Assembly (NCBI RefSeq): GCF_008704555.1
Contig: NZ_CP023702.1
Location: 4,588,001-4,652,000, forward strand
Origin: Streptomyces nitrosporeus
GTDB lineage: Bacteria; Actinomycetota; Actinomycetes; Streptomycetales; Streptomycetaceae
Reading direction: 5' to 3'
Length of the DNA stretch: 64,000 nt
The notes beneath the pieces are model-generated. The model made no database searches. It saw only the letters and a list, made by a program, of their open reading frames with translations, and had not been told where the DNA came from. Below, piece after piece: positions 25,085-33,206 of the stretch. A program made the position numbers and the translations under genes. How positions within the stretch are numbered: position 1 is the stretch's first letter; each line of letters opens with the position of its first letter.

Positions 25085-25170
25085 GGGTGCGCCCTCCGGC
25101 GAAGAACAAAAACATGTGAGCGGATTCGACCACCGCATGCTGCGGCGACGGGTCAATCACACCAGAGCTT

Positions 25171-25227
25171 GTGAATCGAGTCAACACGGTTCACGTTGAA
25201 CGGTCGAGTTGTCGTTGTGAACCGTTG
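25171..25227. promoter_or_regulatory. Cluster of GTGAAyCG half-sites
   Basis: GTGAATCG (25171), CGGTTCAC (25187) and GTGAACCG (25217) form alternating inverted half-sites, and GTTCA-CGT-TGAAC at 25189-25201 is itself a palindrome. They fill the gap between the divergent genes at 25084 and 25284. Confidence 0.55.
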
Positions 25228-25283
25228 CGCCGCCATCAGTCGGTATGCTCACCGGCACGACGGATCTACTGGGGAGGCAGTCG

Positions 25284-27464
25284 GTGCCCGAGAACTCGGC
25301 AGAGGTGACCGCGGCGGGGATCGCCCGGCTCGCGGGCGTGGGCCGCGCGGCCGTCAGCAACTGGCGCCGGCGTCACCCCGACTTCCCCCGGCCCGTCGGC
25401 GGCACCGACACCAGTCCGTCCTTCTCCCTCCCCGAGGTCGAGCAGTGGCTGCGGGACCAGGGCAAGCTGGCCGAGGTACCGCTGCGTGAACGGGTCTGGC
25501 AGCAGCTGGCCGGCCATCCGGCCGGTGCCGTCACCGCGCTGATCCACGCGGGCTGCGCCCTGCTGCTCGTCCGGGACAGGCCCGCCGCGTGGCTGGAGAT
25601 CGCCGCGGGGCCGGACGCGCGGATGGCCGAGGACCTGCCGGGCGCCCTGGACGAGGTCCTCACCAGGCGCCTCGGCACCGCGCGTGCCGTCCACACCCCC
25701 GGCCCGGCCGGACTGCTGCCCTCCGTCCCCCTGCTGCGGTCCACCGCCGAACTGGCGGCGGAGGCGGGGGCCCACCGGGCGTTCGAGTTCCTCTTCGTCC
25801 GCCAGCTCGACGCCAACCCCCGCCAGTACACGCTCACCCCGCCCGACCTCGCCGCCCTGATGGCGGCCCTGGCGAAGGAGGACGGGCCCGCGGGCGGGCC
25901 CGCCCGCGGGGCCGCCCGCCGGCCCGCCCGCACGGTCCTCGACCCCGCCGCCGGGACGGGTGCCCTGCTGCGCGCGGTCGCCGGGCCCGCGGCCCTGTAC
26001 GGGCAGGAGGCCGACCCCGACCTCGCCGCGCTCACCGCGCTCCGCCTCGCCCTCCGCTCCAAAAGCGCGTCCGGAGCGGCCGGGACGCCCGGGGCCCCCG
26101 GGGGGGACGACGGCCGGGGCGTGATCGACGTACGGGCCGGCGACACCCTGCGGTACGACGCCTTCCCCCGGCTCGCCGTGGACGTGGTGCTCTGCCACCC
26201 GCCGTTCAACGAGCGCAACTGGGGCCACGAGGACCTGGCCTACGACCCGCGCTGGGAGTACGGACTCCCCGCCCGCACCGAGTCCGAACTCGCCTGGGTC
26301 CAGCACGCGCTGGCCCGGCTGCGCGAGGGAGGCACCGCCGTCCTGCTGATGCCGCCGGCCGCGGCCTCCCGCCGCTCCGGCCGCCGGATCCGGGCCGACC
26401 TGCTGCGCCGCGGGGCCCTGCGCGCCGTCGTCGCGCTCCCGGCCGGCGCCGCGCCCCCGTACGGCATCCCGCTCCACCTCTGGGTGCTCCGCAAGCCCGG
26501 GGCGGGGGACCGTCCCGCGCCCGACCTCCTCGTCGTGGACACGGCCCGGACACCCGATCCGGCGGCCGGAGCGGGCGGACCGGCGGCCGGCGGGCGCGAC
26601 CGGATCGACTGGGGTGCCGTGAGGGCCGCCGCGGTCGAGGCATGGCAGGCGTTCGACCGGAGCACCACGGACGCCGCCCCCGCCGGTCCGGCCGCCGACC
26701 GCCCCGGGACCAGCCGGGCGGTGCCCGTCATCGAACTGCTCGACGACGACGTCGACCTCGCGCCGGCCCGCCATCTGCCCTCCCCGGCCACCGGAGGCGG
26801 CGCCGGCGAACTCGGCCGGGTGCGCGACCGGCTGGACGCCACCCTGAAGCTGACCGCCCGCCTCACCCCGCCGCCCCCCGCACCCCGCCGCCCGTCCCGG
26901 CGCACCCTCACCACGGTCGGCGAACTCGCCCGCTCCGGCGCCCTGCACCTGCGCACCGGCACCGGTGCGGGCAGCGCCGCCGCCCCCGTCCTGACCGAGC
27001 ACGACGTCCTCGGCGGCACCCCGCCCAGCGGCACCGCCACCGGCCCGGCCGCCCCGGACGACGAACCGCTCCTGCTGGAGGCGGGCGACGTCGTGGTGCC
27101 CGTCCTCGGTGCCGCGCCGGTCGCCCGGGTCGTCGACGAGGCCACCGCCGGGGCCGTGCTCGGCCGCAACCTCCAGTTGCTGCGCCCCGACCCGGCCGCC
27201 CTCGACCCCTGGTTCCTCGCCGGGTTCCTGCGCGGCACCGCCAACAACCGGCAGGCCAGCAGCTACGCCTCGACCTCGGCCCGGCTGGACGCCCGCCGGC
27301 TCCAGCTGCCCCGGCTCCCGCTGGCCGAACAGCGTGGTTACGGCGCCCGTTTCCGGGCCCTCGCGGAGTTCGAGGACGCCCTGCGCACCGCGGGCCGGCT
27401 CGGCGGACAGCTGGTCCAGGGGATGTACGACGGGCTCACGGACGGCACGGTCGCCCCGGAGTGA
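25284..27464 (+). CDS. HTH plus N6-methylase-like protein, catalytic Asn replaced
   Basis: A 726-residue protein. Residues about 5-60 form a helix-turn-helix (EVTAAGIARLAGVGRAAVSN then FSLPEVEQWLRDQGKL). Residues about 175-430 resemble the HsdM/N6-methylase core: TVLDPAAGTGALLRAVAG is motif I (DPxxGxG) for S-adenosylmethionine, but the catalytic motif IV, normally NPPF or NPPY, is CHPPFNERNWG, so His stands in for Asn. The last 280 residues resemble a specificity-type region (NRQASSYASTSARLDARRLQ). No restriction gene is adjacent. It may therefore bind DNA and SAM without methylating, or act as a regulator. GTG at 25284 is chosen because GGGGAGG lies six bases upstream. Confidence 0.82.
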   Translation: MPENSAEVTAAGIARLAGVGRAAVSNWRRRHPDFPRPVGGTDTSPSFSLPEVEQWLRDQGKLAEVPLRERVWQQLAGHPAGAVTALIHAGCALLLVRDRPAAWLEIAAGPDARMAEDLPGALDEVLTRRLGTARAVHTPGPAGLLPSVPLLRSTAELAAEAGAHRAFEFLFVRQLDANPRQYTLTPPDLAALMAALAKEDGPAGGPARGAARRPARTVLDPAAGTGALLRAVAGPAALYGQEADPDLAALTALRLALRSKSASGAAGTPGAPGGDDGRGVIDVRAGDTLRYDAFPRLAVDVVLCHPPFNERNWGHEDLAYDPRWEYGLPARTESELAWVQHALARLREGGTAVLLMPPAAASRRSGRRIRADLLRRGALRAVVALPAGAAPPYGIPLHLWVLRKPGAGDRPAPDLLVVDTARTPDPAAGAGGPAAGGRDRIDWGAVRAAAVEAWQAFDRSTTDAAPAGPAADRPGTSRAVPVIELLDDDVDLAPARHLPSPATGGGAGELGRVRDRLDATLKLTARLTPPPPAPRRPSRRTLTTVGELARSGALHLRTGTGAGSAAAPVLTEHDVLGGTPPSGTATGPAAPDDEPLLLEAGDVVVPVLGAAPVARVVDEATAGAVLGRNLQLLRPDPAALDPWFLAGFLRGTANNRQASSYASTSARLDARRLQLPRLPLAEQRGYGARFRALAEFEDALRTAGRLGGQLVQGMYDGLTDGTVAPE

Positions 27465-27479
27465 CGTGACGGGAAGCAC

Positions 27480-27498
27480 AACGGTTGCGCACAACCGT
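27480..27498. promoter_or_regulatory. Palindrome ahead of the membrane protein/kinase operon
   Basis: ACGGTTG (27481-27487) and CAACCGT (27492-27498) are perfect arms around CGCA. The octamer CAACGGTT (27479-27486) is the reverse complement of AACCGTTG found at 25220-25227 upstream of the methylase-like gene, suggesting one shared binding protein. Confidence 0.5.
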
Positions 27499-27569
27499 GA
27501 GCCGGTTGTCCGTGTCGGTGTATACGCTCACTGCACACCTCCGGCCTTCGGTTCCCCCAGGAGCGGCAC

Positions 27570-28163
27570 ATGCACGGCTACGGCTACCCGCCGCAGCGGC
27601 CACCGGCGTACACCCCGCCGCCGAGGACGCTGGTCGCGCTGCGGGTGATCTTCGTGCTGCTGACGCTCATGAGCTGCGGGTTCGCCTCGTGGGCGTCCCT
27701 GCTGCGGCTGGCCCTCGTCACCCGCAGGGCGCTGGACTGGGTGCTGATGGCGGTGGTGATCGCGCTCAACACGGCGATGCTCGCCTACATGTTCACCATC
27801 CCCGAGGACCAGCCGGAGCTGACGGACGGCCAGGCCCTCCTCTTCCTCGGCTGGATGTTCTGCTCCGTGGGCGGCACCGTCACCTACTACCTCTGGGCGG
27901 AGATCCGGCACTTCGCGGTCCGGCGCGGCCTCCCCGCCCCGGTGGCGTACCCCGGTCCCCTCCCTCCGCAGGGCCACAGCGCGGTCACCGTCCCCGGCCA
28001 CGGCTACCCGCCGGCCGCCCCCGCCCCGCCCCCGCGGGCCGTCCCCGCGCCCGCCCCGCCGCCCCGCCCCGTCACCCCCTACCCGCCCCAGCGCCTGGAC
28101 CAGGTGCGGGCCGAGCTGGACGAGCTGAGCGACTACCTCCGCAAGGAGGGCGGCGACAGGTGA
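27570..28163 (+). CDS. Membrane protein coupled to the Ser/Thr kinase
   Basis: A 197-residue protein. A Pro/Tyr-rich start (MHGYGYPPQRPPAYTPPP) precedes three hydrophobic helices at about 20-42 (VALRVIFVLLTLMSCGFASW), 50-72 (DWVLMAVVIALNTAMLAYMF) and 88-108 (FLGWMFCSVGGTVTYYLWAE). A long Pro/Ala-rich segment leads to a short C-terminal amphipathic coil (LDQVRAELDELSDYLRKEGG). AGGAGC precedes the ATG. The stop overlaps the kinase GTG by four bases (GTGA), so it probably works with the kinase, perhaps as a membrane tether or substrate. That role is inferred from coupling only. Confidence 0.75.
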   Translation: MHGYGYPPQRPPAYTPPPRTLVALRVIFVLLTLMSCGFASWASLLRLALVTRRALDWVLMAVVIALNTAMLAYMFTIPEDQPELTDGQALLFLGWMFCSVGGTVTYYLWAEIRHFAVRRGLPAPVAYPGPLPPQGHSAVTVPGHGYPPAAPAPPPRAVPAPAPPPRPVTPYPPQRLDQVRAELDELSDYLRKEGGDR

Positions 28164-29728
28164 ACGGGCGTGTCATCGCCGGGCGCTACGAACTGGCGAC
28201 CCTGCTCGGACAGGGCGGGATGGGCCAGGTCTGGACGGCGTACGACCAGCGGCTGGACCGCCGGGTGGCGGTGAAACTGCTGCGCCCGGACCGGGTCGCC
28301 GGACCGTCCGCCGGTGAGGCCGCCGACGAGGTGCGCCGCAGGTTCGTCCGGGAGTGCCGGGTCACCGCCCAGGTCGACCACCCCGGGCTGGTCACCGTCC
28401 ACGACGCGGGCGACGACGACGACGACCTCTACCTCGTCATGCAGTACGTCGAGGGCGCCGACCTCGCCGACCACCTGGCCGAGCACGACCCCTACCCGTG
28501 GCCCTGGGCCGTCGCGGTCGCCGCCCAGCTCTGCGCCGTGCTCTCCGCCGTCCACGCGGTGCCGATCGTCCACCGCGACCTGAAGCCGCGCAACGTCATG
28601 GTCCGGCCGGACGGCACCGTCACCGTCCTCGACCTGGGTGTGGCCTCCGTGCTGGACTCCGACACCACGCGCCTGACGCACACCGGTTCGCCGATCGGCT
28701 CCCCGGCCTACATGGCCCCCGAGCAGGCGATGGGCGGCGCCGTCGGCCCGTACACCGACCTGTACGCGCTCGGTGTGCTGCTGCACGAACTGCTCAGCGG
28801 TGACGTGCCGTTCGCCGGCTCCACCGCCCTCGGGGTGCTGCACCGCCACCTCTACGAGCCGCCCGTCCCCGTCCGCGGCCGCCGCCCCGAGATCCCCGAG
28901 GCCCTGGAGCACCTCGTGCTGCGGCTGCTCGCGAAGGACCCGCAGCACCGCCCGGCCTCCGCGCAGGAGGTGTACGAGGCGCTGCGCCCGCTGCTGCCCG
29001 TACACGGTTCGCCGGCCGGCCCCCTCGACCCGACCAGGCCCTTCCTGCGGCCGCAGGCGCCGTGGCCGGACCGGGCCGCCGCGCTGCCCCCCATGCCGTC
29101 CGCGGCCCCGGCGCCCGCCGCCCTCCCCCGGCAGCAGGCGCCCGCCCCGCCCGCCCGGAGGGACGTCGCGAAGGCGGTCGACGAGGTCAAGCGGCTGCTG
29201 GGCGAAGGCCGGATCACCCAGGCCGTCGACATCCTCGGCGACCTCCTCCCGGCCGCCGCGGCCGAGCACGGCGAGCACTCCCCGGTCGTCCGGATCCTGC
29301 GCAAGCAGTACGCGGCCACCCTGATGGACGACGGCCAGTACCGCCGCGCCCTGCCCGAACTGCGCCGCCTCGCCGACGACCGCGCCACGGAGTCCGGCCC
29401 GGCCGACACCCAGGCCCTGCAGTTCCGTTACGACGCCGCCCTGTGCCTGGAGCAGCTGGGCGAGGCCGCCGCCGCGCTCGCCGAGTACCGCGCGGTCCTC
29501 CCGTACTACGAGAACACCTACGTGGCCCCCGCCTCCGTCCCGGGCCGCGCCTTCGACATCCGCCACCGCATCGGCCATCTGCTGCTCGCGGTCGGCGACC
29601 ACGCGGCGGGACGCGCCCAGTTGCAGGCGCTGCTGTACGACGCGGAGCGGACGTACGGCCCGCACCACCCGCTCCCCGCCGAGCTGCGCAGACAGCTCAG
29701 CCACCAGCAGCACGTCCGGGGCGGCTGA
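28160..29728 (+). CDS. Soluble Hanks-type Ser/Thr protein kinase with TPR-like tail
   Basis: A 522-residue kinase. The glycine loop is GQGGMGQVW (residues 17-25), the ATP lysine K39 is in VAVKLL, the catalytic loop is HRDLKPRN (D140), the metal loop is DLG at D158 in place of DFG, and the activation segment ends GSPAYMAPEQ. The domain closes near residue 280. A Pro/Ala linker follows and then about 190 helical residues with TPR-like repeats (LLGEGRITQAVDILGDLLPA; YRRALPELRRLADD; AAAALAEYRAVLPYYENTY). Unlike PknB-type kinases there is no transmembrane helix or PASTA domain; the overlapping upstream membrane protein may supply membrane contact. Substrates unknown. Confidence 0.9.
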   Translation: MNGRVIAGRYELATLLGQGGMGQVWTAYDQRLDRRVAVKLLRPDRVAGPSAGEAADEVRRRFVRECRVTAQVDHPGLVTVHDAGDDDDDLYLVMQYVEGADLADHLAEHDPYPWPWAVAVAAQLCAVLSAVHAVPIVHRDLKPRNVMVRPDGTVTVLDLGVASVLDSDTTRLTHTGSPIGSPAYMAPEQAMGGAVGPYTDLYALGVLLHELLSGDVPFAGSTALGVLHRHLYEPPVPVRGRRPEIPEALEHLVLRLLAKDPQHRPASAQEVYEALRPLLPVHGSPAGPLDPTRPFLRPQAPWPDRAAALPPMPSAAPAPAALPRQQAPAPPARRDVAKAVDEVKRLLGEGRITQAVDILGDLLPAAAAEHGEHSPVVRILRKQYAATLMDDGQYRRALPELRRLADDRATESGPADTQALQFRYDAALCLEQLGEAAAALAEYRAVLPYYENTYVAPASVPGRAFDIRHRIGHLLLAVGDHAAGRAQLQALLYDAERTYGPHHPLPAELRRQLSHQQHVRGG

Positions 29729-29751
29729 CCCCGGACCGCGGCCCTCCGGGG
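29729..29751. terminator. Short hairpin after the kinase gene
   Basis: CCCCGGA (29729-29735) pairs with TCCGGGG (29745-29751) right after the stop. Moderate stem and no T tract, so only a possible terminator. Confidence 0.45.
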
Positions 29752-29887
29752 GCGGGCGGCGGGCCCCCGCATCCCCAACTCCTCGCGAATCGTTGGTCGA
29801 ACCGGTGGCCCCAGCCACCTCCACTGCCTAACATCGATCAACGCAAGGCTTGTGCACCGATGCACAAACTCTCCCCGGGAGGCTCCT

Positions 29888-30544
29888 TTGCACCGCCGTC
29901 GTCGCACCGCGCTCGCCGTCACCGCCGCAACGCTCCTCGCGGCACCGCTGCTCTCCGCCTGCGGCAGTGAGGCGCACCCAGGGGCCGCGGCCGTCGTCGG
30001 CGGCGACCGTATCGAGATGTCCGCGATCCAGGCGCAGGTCGCCGACGTACGCGGCGCCCAGGAGGAGTCGGGGCAGTCCGGGAAACTCGTGAAGGAGTCC
30101 GGCCAGCTCACCCGGGCCAAGCTGCACAGCACGGTCTTCGCCCGGGTCCTGGACCGCGCCTCCGAGGACGCCGGGGTGAGCGTCAGCCGCAAGGAGATCC
30201 AGCAGGCCCGCAGTGCCACCGCCGCGCAGGCCGGCGGCGACGAGGGGATGCGGACCGCCATGCTGGAGCAGTTCTGGCTGGCCCCGGACCAGATCGAGCA
30301 GGACCTGCGCACCCGGATCCAGCTCCAGAAGCTGGCCCTGGCGCTCGGTGCCGACGTCCAGAGCCCCGAGGGCCAGCAGACCGTCACGAAGGCGCTCACC
30401 GACGCGTCGAAGGCCCTGGACATCGACATCAACCCGCGCTACGGCGCCTGGGACGACCAGAAGGTCCAGCTCAGCACCTACGCCTCCCCCTGGATCAAGC
30501 AGGTCACGCGCTCCCCGCAGCAGGGGCCCGAGACCGGCGCCTGA
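29888..30544 (+). CDS. SurA-N-like lipoprotein
   Basis: A 218-residue lipoprotein. A TTG at 29888 is chosen because GGGAGG lies five bases upstream; an ATG at 29852 would add 12 residues. The signal LHRRRRTALAVTAATLLAAP leads to a lipobox LSAC. The mature part resembles the N-terminal chaperone region of SurA and trigger-factor-like foldases: AAVVGGDRIEMSAIQAQVAD, then LHSTVFARVLDRASEDAGV and VSRKEIQQA. The peptidyl-prolyl isomerase (parvulin) domain itself seems absent, so it would be a holdase rather than an isomerase. It lies outside the membrane, 60 bases upstream of mazG. Confidence 0.82.
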   Translation: MHRRRRTALAVTAATLLAAPLLSACGSEAHPGAAAVVGGDRIEMSAIQAQVADVRGAQEESGQSGKLVKESGQLTRAKLHSTVFARVLDRASEDAGVSVSRKEIQQARSATAAQAGGDEGMRTAMLEQFWLAPDQIEQDLRTRIQLQKLALALGADVQSPEGQQTVTKALTDASKALDIDINPRYGAWDDQKVQLSTYASPWIKQVTRSPQQGPETGA

Positions 30545-30604
30545 CCGCGGCGGCCGGACCGGCCGCGGGCCCGGAGCCCGGACGGCGCGCGGTAGGTTCG
30601 GTGT

Positions 30605-31630
30605 GTGAACGCTGAAGATCCCGGCCGCGTCGTCCTGCTCACCGCCAGCCACCGGGTCGCGCCCGGACTGCTGTCCTGGCCCGCCTGGCGGACACTGCAC
30701 GCCGCGGACCGGGTGCTGTGCGCCGAGCCGGACCACCCGCAGCTGCCGTATCTGCGCGAGGCGGGCGTCACCGTGGAGCAGGCCGCGCCGACGGCCGAGG
30801 AGCTCGTCGACGACTGCGCCGGCGGCCGGACCGTGGTGGTGCTGGTGGGCGGCGAGGGCAACCGGCCGCTCACCGACGGCCTGGCCCGGCTCGGCGGGTC
30901 CGGCCGGGTGCGGATGCCCGACCTGGAACTGCTGCCCGGTTCGTACGACCTGCCGGGCGCCCGCCTCCTGGACCTGGTCCAGGTCATGGACCGGGTCCGC
31001 CGGGAGTGCCCGTGGACCTCGCGGAAGACGCACCGGGGCCTCGCCAAATACGCCATCGAGGAGGCGTACGAACTCGTCGAGGCCATCGAGGAGGGCGACC
31101 GCGAGGAGCTGCGCGAGGAGCTGGGGGACGTCCTCCTCCAGGTCGTCTTCCACGCCCGGATCGCCCAGGAGGACCCGGACGAGCCGTTCTCCGTGGACGA
31201 CGTCGCGGCGGCTCTCGTGGACAAGCTGATCCACCGCCACCCCCATGTCTTCGGCGACGAGACCGCCGAGACCCCGGAGGACGTCCACGCGCACTGGCTG
31301 CGTACGAAGGCGGTCGAGAAGCAGCGGGAATCGGTCACCGACGGGGTGCCGGTCGGGCAGCCCGGACTGGCGCTGGCGGCGAAGCTGGGCAGCCGGGTCC
31401 GGCAGGCCGGTCTCGACGTCCCGCTGCCCGGCGACGGCTCTGTCGGCCACCGGCTGCTGGCACTCGCCGTGCGCGCCGAGGAGGAGGGCACCGACCCCGA
31501 GGCGGCACTGCGGGCCGCCGCGCGCACCTACCGGGACGCGATCCGCGCGGCGGAGGGCCTGGGCCCCGCCCGGGGGTCCGGAGCCGGGGACACGGCGCCC
31601 GGCAGCCCGGAGCCCGGCCCCCGGCCCTGA
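30605..31630 (+). CDS. mazG: MazG nucleoside triphosphate pyrophosphohydrolase
   Basis: A 341-residue protein. The MazG core spans about residues 118-245: LLDLVQVMDRVRRECPWTSR, then AKYAIEEAYELVEAIEEGD with the metal-binding ExxE, and LREELGDVLLQVVFHARIA with ExxD. MazG hydrolyses (d)NTPs to monophosphates and pyrophosphate, cleaning aberrant nucleotides and lowering ppGpp in some bacteria. The first 110 residues (RVVLLTASHRVAPGLLSWPA; VVVLVGGEGNRPLTDGLARL) look like a shortened relative of the tetrapyrrole-methylase half of YabN-type fusions. The Pro/Gly-rich tail is unstructured. GTG at 30605 follows TAGGTT (30593-30598) by six bases, so leaderless. Confidence 0.92.
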   Translation: MNAEDPGRVVLLTASHRVAPGLLSWPAWRTLHAADRVLCAEPDHPQLPYLREAGVTVEQAAPTAEELVDDCAGGRTVVVLVGGEGNRPLTDGLARLGGSGRVRMPDLELLPGSYDLPGARLLDLVQVMDRVRRECPWTSRKTHRGLAKYAIEEAYELVEAIEEGDREELREELGDVLLQVVFHARIAQEDPDEPFSVDDVAAALVDKLIHRHPHVFGDETAETPEDVHAHWLRTKAVEKQRESVTDGVPVGQPGLALAAKLGSRVRQAGLDVPLPGDGSVGHRLLALAVRAEEEGTDPEAALRAAARTYRDAIRAAEGLGPARGSGAGDTAPGSPEPGPRP

Positions 31631-31690
31631 CCCGCCGGCCGGGCCCCGGACCGGCCCCGACCCGTCGGCCGGTCCCCCGGCGCCCGGACC

Positions 31691-31779
31691 GGCCGGACCC
31701 CCGGCACCCGGGCGGAGAGCCCTGGGCGGACGCCGGGCACCCGGCAGGACGGGGCCCTGGCCGGACCTCCGGCACCCGG
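31691..31779. repeat. Imperfect direct repeat in the mazG-P450 gap
   Basis: GGCCGGACCCCCGGCACCCGG at 31691 recurs as GGCCGGACCTCCGGCACCCGG at 31759 (one mismatch), 68 bases apart, in a 190-bp spacer that is nearly all GC. No gene is seen in the spacer. Confidence 0.7.
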
Positions 31780-31820
31780 CCGGGCGGAGCCCCGGAAGGG
31801 GTCCCGGATAACGTCGTGGG

Positions 31821-33101
31821 GTGAACGACTGCCCCGCCCGCCCCGCCCCCGAACTCTTCACCTGGGAGTTCGCCACCGATCCCTACCCCGCCTACGCCTG
31901 GCTCCGCGAGCACAGCCCCGTGCACCGCACCACACTGCCCAGCGGCGTCGAGGCATGGCTGGTGACCCGGTACGCGGACGCCCGGCAGGCCCTCGCGGAC
32001 AGCAGGCTCTCCAAGAACCCCGCCCACCACGCGGGGACGGCGAACGCCAAGGGGAAGACGGGCATCCCGGGGGAGCGCAAGGCGGAGCTGATGACGCATC
32101 TGCTGAACATCGACCCGCCCGACCACACCCGGCTGCGCCGGCTGGTGACGAAGGCGTTCACCCCGCGCCGGGTCGCGGCGTTCGCGCCCCGCGTACAGGA
32201 GCTGACGGACCGGCTCATCGACGGCTTCGCGGACAGGGGTGAGGCCGATCTCATCCACGAGTTCGCCTTCCCGCTCCCCATCTACGCCATCTGCGACCTG
32301 CTCGGGGTGCCGCGCGAGGACCAGGACGACTTCCGGGACTGGGCGGGCATGATGATCCGCCACGGCGGCGGACCGCGCGGCGGGGTGGCCCGGTCGGTGA
32401 AGAAGATGCGCGGCTACCTCGCCGAACTGATCCACCGGAAACGGGAGAACCCGGGCGACGACCTGATCTCCGACCTGATCCGGGCGAGCGACCACGGCGA
32501 GCACCTCACCGAGAACGAGGCCGCCGCGATGGCCTTCATCCTCCTCTTCGCGGGCTTCGAGACGACCGTCAACCTGATCGGCAACGGCATTCACGCCCTG
32601 CTGCGCGAACCGGAGCAGCGGGAGCGCCTTCAGCGCTCCCTCGCGGAGGGCGGGACGGAGCTGCTGGAGACCGGCATCGAGGAACTGCTCCGCTACGACG
32701 GACCGGTGGAACTCGCCACCTGGCGCTACGCGACGGTCCCCCTGACGCTGGGCGGGCAGGACATCGCCGCGGGGGACCCCGTGCTCGTGGTGCTGGCCGC
32801 CGCGGACCGGGACCCCGCGCGCTTCCCCGAGCCGGACGTCCTGGACCTCGCGCGAAGTGACAACCAGCACCTCGGATACGGGCACGGCATCCACTACTGC
32901 CTCGGCGCGCCGCTCGCCCGGCTGGAGGGCAGGACCGCGCTGGCGACCCTGCTGACGCGCCTCCCCGATCTGCGGCTCGCCGTGGGGACAGCTGATCTGC
33001 GGTGGCGCGGCGGGCTCATCATGCGGGGGCTGCGCACCCTTCCGGTGGAGTTCGGGGCACCGGGCCGGACCGAAGAAAGTGACGCCCCGTCAATTCTGTG
33101 A
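31821..33101 (+). CDS. Cytochrome P450
   Basis: A 426-residue soluble class I P450. The I-helix oxygen-activation motif is AGFETT (residues 244-249), the K-helix ExxR is in GIEELLRYDG, and the heme loop is LGYGHGIHYCLGAPLARLE with proximal cysteine C360. It resembles the CYP107/CYP105-like families that hydroxylate macrolides, terpenes or xenobiotics; the substrate cannot be read. There is no ferredoxin or biosynthetic gene next to it, so it takes electrons from partners elsewhere and is probably not part of a cluster. GTG at 31821 is six bases after TAACGT (31809-31814), which suggests leaderless expression. Confidence 0.95.
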   Translation: MNDCPARPAPELFTWEFATDPYPAYAWLREHSPVHRTTLPSGVEAWLVTRYADARQALADSRLSKNPAHHAGTANAKGKTGIPGERKAELMTHLLNIDPPDHTRLRRLVTKAFTPRRVAAFAPRVQELTDRLIDGFADRGEADLIHEFAFPLPIYAICDLLGVPREDQDDFRDWAGMMIRHGGGPRGGVARSVKKMRGYLAELIHRKRENPGDDLISDLIRASDHGEHLTENEAAAMAFILLFAGFETTVNLIGNGIHALLREPEQRERLQRSLAEGGTELLETGIEELLRYDGPVELATWRYATVPLTLGGQDIAAGDPVLVVLAAADRDPARFPEPDVLDLARSDNQHLGYGHGIHYCLGAPLARLEGRTALATLLTRLPDLRLAVGTADLRWRGGLIMRGLRTLPVEFGAPGRTEESDAPSIL

Positions 33102-33206
33102 CTTTCGCGTGATCTCCGCTGCATCGACTTGTGACACCCGTTCGAGTCCCGCTAGGTTCACCGTTCGACTCTCCAGTCACCTGTCAGTCACACGGAAGGC
33201 AATCCC

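Noticed and set aside
25284..27464. Restriction-modification or Pgl/BREX system
   Set aside because: No endonuclease, phosphatase or kinase partner of those systems is adjacent, and the catalytic motif is altered.
29852..30544. ATG start 36 bases upstream for the SurA-like lipoprotein
   Set aside because: The TTG at 29888 has GGGAGG at perfect distance and gives a normal lipoprotein signal; kept as an alternative only.
31821..33101. P450 as the marker of a secondary-metabolite cluster
   Set aside because: Neighbours are mazG and rpf genes; no synthase, ferredoxin or tailoring enzyme lies nearby.
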